Shown: positions 60,508-64,000 of the stretch, piece after piece
How positions within the stretch are numbered: the first letter of the stretch is position 1
How the letters are laid out: the number at the start of each line of letters is the position of its first letter
Origin: DATAEY01 sp045805565
Lineage (GTDB): Bacteria > Actinomycetota > Thermoleophilia > Solirubrobacterales > Solirubrobacteraceae
DNA: 64,000 nt
Direction of reading: 5' to 3'
Assembly: GCA_045805565.1 (NCBI GenBank)
Contig: JBJMKZ010000028.1
Span: forward strand, 1 to 64,000
Notes under the pieces: model-generated
Seen by the model: only the letters and a program-made list of their open reading frames with translations
Told to the model about the DNA's origin: nothing
Database searches by the model: none
Program-made: the position numbers and the translations under genes

Positions 60508-61182
60508 GTGTCCCAAGGCGAGCGACAGATGACAGAGACCCGAATGCGCTACTCGCGCGACGTCGCCGAGTTCGACAGGGCGATCGCGTTCGTCGACGGG
60601 ACCTTCGCGGTCGCATTGACGCTGCTGATCACGACGCTCGACATCGGGGACAAGCGCTCTGCCTTCGTCAGCCTCTCGGCCTTCGCCGGCGCGGTCGGCC
60701 CGCAGTTCGTCGCCTTCCTGATCGCGTTCGCAGTCATCGCCGGCTACTGGCTGCTGCATCACCGCATGGTTGCGAGCTTCGTCGCGCTCGACACCCGCAC
60801 GATCGTCGTCAACCTGTTCCTGGTCGCAGCGGTCGTTCTGCTGCCCTTCAGCACCGACTCGGTGGGGGATCCGGGCGTCGCGGATCTCGCCCTCCCAACC
60901 GTGCTGATGGCGGTGAACATCGCCGTGGTGTCCTCGCTGTACACCGTGGTATGGGTCACCGCCGCCCGTCGAAGGCTCCTCGATCACACGCCGGGCGCCG
61001 CCGAGTCGCGCGAGATGGTGATCAACAGCTTGGCGCCGGCGGTCGTCTTCCTCCTCTCGGTGCCGCTCGCCTGGTTCGTGTCGCCCGGGCTTGCCAGGCT
61101 CTCCTGGCTCTCGCTGGTGGTCGTCAATCCCGTCGTCGGCACGTTGACGGCCCGCGCGCGCCGGCGCGGGAAGCAGCCTTAG
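60508..61182 (+). CDS. TMEM175-family (DUF1211) potassium channel-like membrane protein, second copy
   Basis: A 224-residue protein with about six helices. The pore signature is FVDGTFAVALTLLITTLDI near residues 28-46, where the usual Ser-Asp-Gly is Val-Asp-Gly. GYWLLHHRMVASF and NLFLVAAVVLLPFSTDSVG correspond to the helices of the copy at 26929. Start GTG at 60508, or ATG at 60529. It is followed after 17 bases by an MFS transporter on the same strand. Confidence 0.86.
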   Translation: MSQGERQMTETRMRYSRDVAEFDRAIAFVDGTFAVALTLLITTLDIGDKRSAFVSLSAFAGAVGPQFVAFLIAFAVIAGYWLLHHRMVASFVALDTRTIVVNLFLVAAVVLLPFSTDSVGDPGVADLALPTVLMAVNIAVVSSLYTVVWVTAARRRLLDHTPGAAESREMVINSLAPAVVFLLSVPLAWFVSPGLARLSWLSLVVVNPVVGTLTARARRRGKQP

Positions 61183-61199
61183 AGCCCCCCACCCTCGGC

Positions 61200-62384
61200 G
61201 TGCCCGCGCCCGATCGACGACCGCAGCGGAGTCGGCATGCGGTCGTCGTGATCGCGGTCGGCGCGGTGACCGTGGACTCTGCGCTTCTCGGCCTGATCGC
61301 TCCCCTGCTTCCGGCCATCGCGCACAGGACGCGAGCCGGCGATGCGGCTCTCGGCCTTGCCCTGGCGGCCTACGCGGTCCCGATCGCGCTTCTCTCGCTC
61401 CCGCTGGGCCGCGCCGCGGACTCGATGGGCCGGCGACCGCTGTTGGTGGCCGGGCTGTTCCTGGTAGCGGCCGGGTCGGTCCTCATCGCGGTGTCCGACT
61501 CGATCGCGGTTCTCCTGGCGGGCCGGGCGATCCAGGGCATCGGCTCAGCCGCGAGCTGGATCTCCGCCCTGGCGCTGGTCTCGGATACCGCCGCGCCCGG
61601 AAAGCGTGGCGAGGCCCTCGGCGTCGCTCTCGGGGCGACCGGCGCCGGCTCGATCGCGGGTCCGGCGCTCGGCGGGGTGATGGCGGACCTCCTGTCGTTC
61701 GCGGCTCCGTTTCTGCTCTTCGCAGCGGTCGCGGTCGGCCTGCTGGTCGCCACGCTCGTCGTCCTGCGCCGGGAGGTGCGGCGTGGCGGGCCGTCGCTTC
61801 CCGCTCTGCCGGCGATCATCCAGACGACACGCTCCGGGATCGGTGCCTGGGCCGCGGCCATCATGCTCGGCAGCGCCGCGGCGCTCGGGCTGATCGAGGT
61901 TGTCGCGCCGCTCGACCTCGAGGACCGCCTCGGCCTCTCGAGCGGCACGATCGGGATCCTGTTCGCGGCGTCGGTCGCGATCGATGCCGTGCTGTCCCCG
62001 GTCGGCGGGCGGTGGGGCGACCGGCACGGCCGCCGGGGCCCCGCGATAGCCGGGCTCGCCCTGTCGGCGCTGTCGGTGGTCCTGCTCGCCGCGCTCCCCG
62101 GCGTCTGGGGCGCGGCGGTCGCCCTGGCGGTTTACGGGGCGGGCTTCAGCCTGGCGATGGCGGCCTCGGTTCCGTGGCTCGACGAGGCCATGGCAGAGGG
62201 GGCCCGGGGACTCGCTTACGGGGTGCAGAACCTCCTTTACGCCGCCGGGTACATCGTCGGCCCGATCCTCGGAGGAGTCCTGCTCGAGCGCAGCGGCGCC
62301 GATCTGACCTATGCGCTGACGGCGGCGGCCCTTGGGATCGGCGCGGTGGGACTGTTCCTTTGGCCCAGCGCCCGCGTGCGGTGA
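61200..62384 (+). CDS. Major facilitator superfamily transporter (drug-efflux-like)
   Basis: A 394-residue transporter with about twelve helices. The loop 2-3 motif GRAADSMGRRPLLVAG and its counterpart in the second half, GRWGDRHGRRGPAIAG, are the MFS motif A pair. AGRAIQGIGSAASWISALALVSD in helix 4 and GATGAGSIAGPALGGVMAD in helix 5 resemble motif C of proton-driven drug exporters. GTG at 61200 is chosen because earlier in-frame residues are a shadow of the TMEM175 gene. The substrate is unknown. Confidence 0.88.
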   Translation: MPAPDRRPQRSRHAVVVIAVGAVTVDSALLGLIAPLLPAIAHRTRAGDAALGLALAAYAVPIALLSLPLGRAADSMGRRPLLVAGLFLVAAGSVLIAVSDSIAVLLAGRAIQGIGSAASWISALALVSDTAAPGKRGEALGVALGATGAGSIAGPALGGVMADLLSFAAPFLLFAAVAVGLLVATLVVLRREVRRGGPSLPALPAIIQTTRSGIGAWAAAIMLGSAAALGLIEVVAPLDLEDRLGLSSGTIGILFAASVAIDAVLSPVGGRWGDRHGRRGPAIAGLALSALSVVLLAALPGVWGAAVALAVYGAGFSLAMAASVPWLDEAMAEGARGLAYGVQNLLYAAGYIVGPILGGVLLERSGADLTYALTAAALGIGAVGLFLWPSARVR

Positions 62385-62563
62385 AGGCTGGTTCGCGACG
62401 GGCTCGGTGTGACGGGATCTCGCCGAGACCAGAGGTGGATTTCGTCTTGCGAGACGCCAAGGAGGGCCTCCCAAAGCGCCCACACGTTCCGCTCGAGTCG
62501 CACTAGGATCGAAGGCCGCAAGCAAGTGAGGGCGCAAAACGGCCAAAGAGGAGGCCGCCAGCC

Positions 62564-62848
62564 ATGTACGCGACGGTAAGGCGGTACGAAGGGGTCACCG
62601 ATCCTGGCGAGGCCGGGCGGCGGGTAAACGAGGGGTTCGTGCCGCTGGTAAAGGAGCTTCCGGGGTTTGTGGCCTACTACTGGGTGGACGCGGGGGGTGG
62701 GGTCATGGCCTCAACTAGCGTCTTTGAGGATCAGTCGGGAGCGGAAGCCTCCGTCGAGCGTGCTGCCGACTGGGTCCGGGAGAACATCGCGGAACTGCTT
62801 CCCAACCCGCCCGAGGTCATCACCGGCGAGGTTGTCGCCTCCGCGTAG
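62564..62848 (+). CDS. ABM-like (antibiotic biosynthesis monooxygenase-fold) small protein
   Basis: A 94-residue protein with dimeric alpha/beta-barrel features: MYATVRRYEGVTDPGE, VNEGFVPLVKELPGFVAYYWVDAGGGVMASTSVFEDQSGAEASVERA and WVRENIAELLPNPPEVITGEV. This layout is common in actinobacterial proteins annotated as ABM or quinol-monooxygenase-like, but no catalytic residues are conserved across that fold. GAGGAGG ribosome site. Isolated gene. Confidence 0.82.
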   Translation: MYATVRRYEGVTDPGEAGRRVNEGFVPLVKELPGFVAYYWVDAGGGVMASTSVFEDQSGAEASVERAADWVRENIAELLPNPPEVITGEVVASA

Positions 62849-63122
62849 CTGTTGACCGCCAAGCTGTTCGACCACAGAAACCAGTCGAGGTTGCCCACAA
62901 CGACCAAGCGCCCGGCCTTCGCCAGGCGCTAGGTGCGGCAGCAGGACCGGCGTCATCCCGCCCCTCTGAACCTGACCGGGGTAGCCGACCTCGGGGGTAG
63001 CTCTGAACTCGCTGCCCAGCATCGTGGCGCATGGTCCTTACCTCGCCCATGGCCGATCTGGCCTGTTGGGTCGCGACCCTCGGCGAGGGTTGAATGCCTC
63101 GAGCGGGGGCCTAGTCCTGCGC

Positions 63123-63869
63123 TCAGCCCGCGCGCGGCAGGACCTGCCTCAGCGTGTCAGGATGGAGGCCGAGCTGCCCCGAGAACGGCTGATCCTGCGA
63201 CGCGAGCATCGTGATCACGACAGCCACCGCCGTTGCAAAAACGCCCATGGCGACGCGAGTGGTGGTGCGATTGCCACTGTGAACCAAGGCGATCGCGCAG
63301 AGCGAGAGTGACGCCAGCGCGACCAGCCCCGCCCATTTGACAGCGTTGATGCTCGAACCGCTCACGATGATTCGCTGGCGCCGCGCGTGCAGGGCGTCCT
63401 CAATCGAGGCGACGAGCTCGCGCTGGGCCACCGCTTGGCCGTTGCTTTGAGGGTGGAACCCGATCATGAGATGAAGCGCGTCGGCCAGCGCGGTGGGGAT
63501 GGCGGTCAAGTTGGCGCGCTGCTCCTTCATTGCCGGCCATTCGTCGTTCACGGCACTCTCGATCTGGCTGCGGACCAGCGCGCGCATGCGGAGCCGCAGG
63601 GGAGGCGGGAGGTCGTCGCTCAAGATGACAATCGACCGCAAGGCGCTCGCCTCCTCGTCCATCGCCTGCTGGGCGCGGTCGACATTGCCCCAGACGCCGA
63701 CCGCCAGAAAGCCGACGAATAGCGCGAAGAGGATGCCCATCGGCGGCAGCATCCCGGGCGAGACGGCGCTCAGCGCGGCGGCGCGCTCACCCTCGGCCAG
63801 CAGCATCACCACGGCGTAGATGGCCGCGGTGAGCAGCGCCATGCGGCGAGGACCACCAGTCCGATCCAA
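63123..63869 (-). CDS. DUF4239 (bestrophin-like) membrane protein, N-terminus apparently frameshifted
   Basis: A 248-codon frame. GMLPPMGILFALFVGFLAVGVWGNVDRAQQAMDEEASALRSIVIL and RMRALVRSQIESAVNDEWPAM are hallmarks of the DUF4239 family, followed by two C-terminal membrane helices. The only start in this frame that precedes the family core is a TTG at 63869. The expected N-terminal helix is instead read from ATG at 63901 in another frame (MFGWLPNLPVVWIGLVVLAA), and joins the main frame at about 63842 if one base is added. Hence a pseudogene or a sequencing error is likely. Function of the family is unknown. Confidence 0.8.
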   Translation of the reverse strand: MDRTGGPRRMALLTAAIYAVVMLLAEGERAAALSAVSPGMLPPMGILFALFVGFLAVGVWGNVDRAQQAMDEEASALRSIVILSDDLPPPLRLRMRALVRSQIESAVNDEWPAMKEQRANLTAIPTALADALHLMIGFHPQSNGQAVAQRELVASIEDALHARRQRIIVSGSSINAVKWAGLVALASLSLCAIALVHSGNRTTTRVAMGVFATAVAVVITMLASQDQPFSGQLGLHPDTLRQVLPRAG

Positions 63870-64000
63870 ACCACCGGCAGGTTAGGGAGCCAGCCGAACA
63901 TGACTATCCGGCGATCCTACGCCGCTGCCATGGCGCCACAGAGCTGACCGTGGCAACCGTGCCGTCGGGCCGCCGTCCCTGCTTGGCGCGAAAGGAGCGG

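Noticed and set aside
62849..63122. Possible gene in the gap between the ABM-like and DUF4239-like genes
   Set aside because: Reading frames on both strands are short, lack ribosome sites and show no family features. I see nothing definable in it.
52007..64000. Duplicate of the tRNA-Thr 3' end that would mark an integrated element
   Set aside because: No second copy of the T-arm/acceptor sequence was found by eye, and no integrase gene is recognisable.

Overview
This is a GC-rich bacterial chromosome segment. GTG and TTG starts are frequent, neighbouring genes often overlap by 1-4 bases, and the array at 52.5-58.2 kb consists of SnoaL-like genes ending in ALEAVGLRE. Together with the vitamin B12-dependent ribonucleotide reductase, NrdR and a c-di-AMP riboswitch before a cell-wall peptidase, this points to Actinomycetota, most likely class Thermoleophilia (Solirubrobacterales/Gaiellales-like). 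That placement is inferred from gene content only.

Layout. 0-2 kb: the end of selB and a convergent ferritin. 2-32 kb: a large envelope-polysaccharide locus. It holds nucleotide-sugar enzymes (UDP-xylose synthase, UDP-sugar dehydrogenase, an epimerase, RmlC), an initiating sugar-phosphate transferase, at least eight glycosyltransferases, an O-antigen ligase-like protein, an APS kinase, and a Wzt/Wzm-type ABC exporter operon containing a glycosyltransferase-methyltransferase fusion. A COG5610-type HAD protein sits behind ctaA. 32-51.9 kb: housekeeping and general metabolism, including MsrB, a thioesterase, an aldo/keto reductase, Lon, an HxlR regulator, a CPA1 antiporter, a hydrolase-adenylate cyclase fusion, NrdR with class II RNR, thymidylate kinase, DNA polymerase III delta-prime, a PHP phosphoesterase, an M23 peptidase under a ydaO-type riboswitch, PrpD-like, AlgH and isoaspartyl peptidase genes. 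tRNA-Thr(CGT) lies at 51.93 kb.

52-58.7 kb: an accessory array, in places much less GC-rich than its surroundings. It contains two copies of an unrecognised secreted protein of about 170 residues, five very small secreted proteins (two with almost identical mature parts), five intact SnoaL-like genes plus two remnants, and seven copies of an intergenic repeat of about 70 bp that separates the transcription units. Three SnoaL units share a promoter whose -35 and -10 blocks are conserved around a variable 17-bp spacer and which ends 9 bases before the ATG, so these mRNAs are probably leaderless. I regard this array as the most novel part of the window.

58.7-64 kb: an internally duplicated pentapeptide-repeat lipoprotein, a second TMEM175-like channel, an MFS exporter, a small ABM-like protein and a DUF4239-like membrane protein whose first 20 codons lie in another frame.

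The genes of the polysaccharide locus plausibly make, export and attach one or more surface glycans. The array has no recognisable function; its signal peptides suggest that part of its output is extracellular.
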